A stretch of DNA of 5,944 nt from Candidatus Omnitrophota bacterium. GTDB taxonomy: Bacteria > Omnitrophota > Gorgyraeia > Gygaellales > Profunditerraquicolaceae. The translations under genes and the position numbers were made by a program. The DNA is taken from positions 1 through 5,944 of the forward strand of contig JAUYDQ010000056.1 of NCBI GenBank assembly GCA_030691725.1. Direction: 5' to 3'. Position 1 is the first letter of the stretch. Every line of letters starts with the position of its first letter. Positions 5,913-5,944 of the stretch are shown piece by piece. Under the pieces are notes generated by a model. It had not been told where the DNA came from. It saw nothing but the letters and a program-made list of their open reading frames with translations, and did not search any database.

Positions 5913-5944
5913 ATAAGAATTATACCAACAGGCCCCGTAAGCCC

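Noticed and set aside
5919..5927. Extended -10-like TGGTATAAT on the minus strand near the window end
   Set aside because: Too little sequence remains to judge a -35 box, no minus-strand gene is seen downstream of it, and an isolated match in AT-rich DNA is expected by chance.

Overview
The window reads as a piece of an AT-rich bacterial chromosome with all five genes on the + strand: the 3' part of ispH, rpsA (ribosomal protein S1), tyrS (tyrosyl-tRNA synthetase), a Wzx-type polysaccharide flippase and a family 2 glycosyltransferase. The protein flavour (lysine- and isoleucine-rich, six-domain S1, TyrZ-like TyrRS), the ispH-rpsA neighbourhood and the many GGGAC-type intergenic repeats suggest an uncultivated Gram-negative-type lineage such as Omnitrophota or a relative. 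This placement is inference from general familiarity; nothing in the window proves it.

Layout. Positions 2-721 hold the C-terminal three quarters of IspH, cut by the window edge. Positions 722-909 are a 188-base leader before rpsA, packed with four consecutive hairpins; the last ends six bases before a strong Shine-Dalgarno sequence. rpsA (910-2451) encodes six S1 domains. A 74-base gap follows, filled by a GGGACGTCTTTG repeat whose first copy overlaps the rpsA stop codon and whose hairpin ends just before the tyrS Shine-Dalgarno. tyrS (2526-3701) is followed after 4 bases by the flippase (3706-4977). The flippase ends inside a 52-base repeat. The glycosyltransferase (5009-5803) begins just after that repeat and is followed by a second copy (5861-5912), so it is bracketed by direct repeats. 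The last 32 bases show no gene.

How the genes fit together. ispH (isoprenoid precursor synthesis), rpsA and tyrS are housekeeping genes. The flippase and glycosyltransferase form a small envelope-glycan module: the glycosyltransferase resembles the enzymes that load a sugar onto a polyprenyl phosphate, and the flippase would move lipid-linked glycans across the inner membrane. The polyprenyl carrier is itself made from the IspH product, a general metabolic link rather than proof of co-regulation. Short spacing suggests tyrS and the flippase are co-transcribed.

No new multi-gene system is evident. The most unusual content is between the genes: two oppositely oriented hairpins that differ only by compensatory base-pair changes plus one loop base, a leader hairpin against the rpsA ribosome site, a repeat with two identical 5' arms competing for one 3' arm between rpsA and tyrS, and a repeat pair that supplies the flippase C-terminus and frames the glycosyltransferase.
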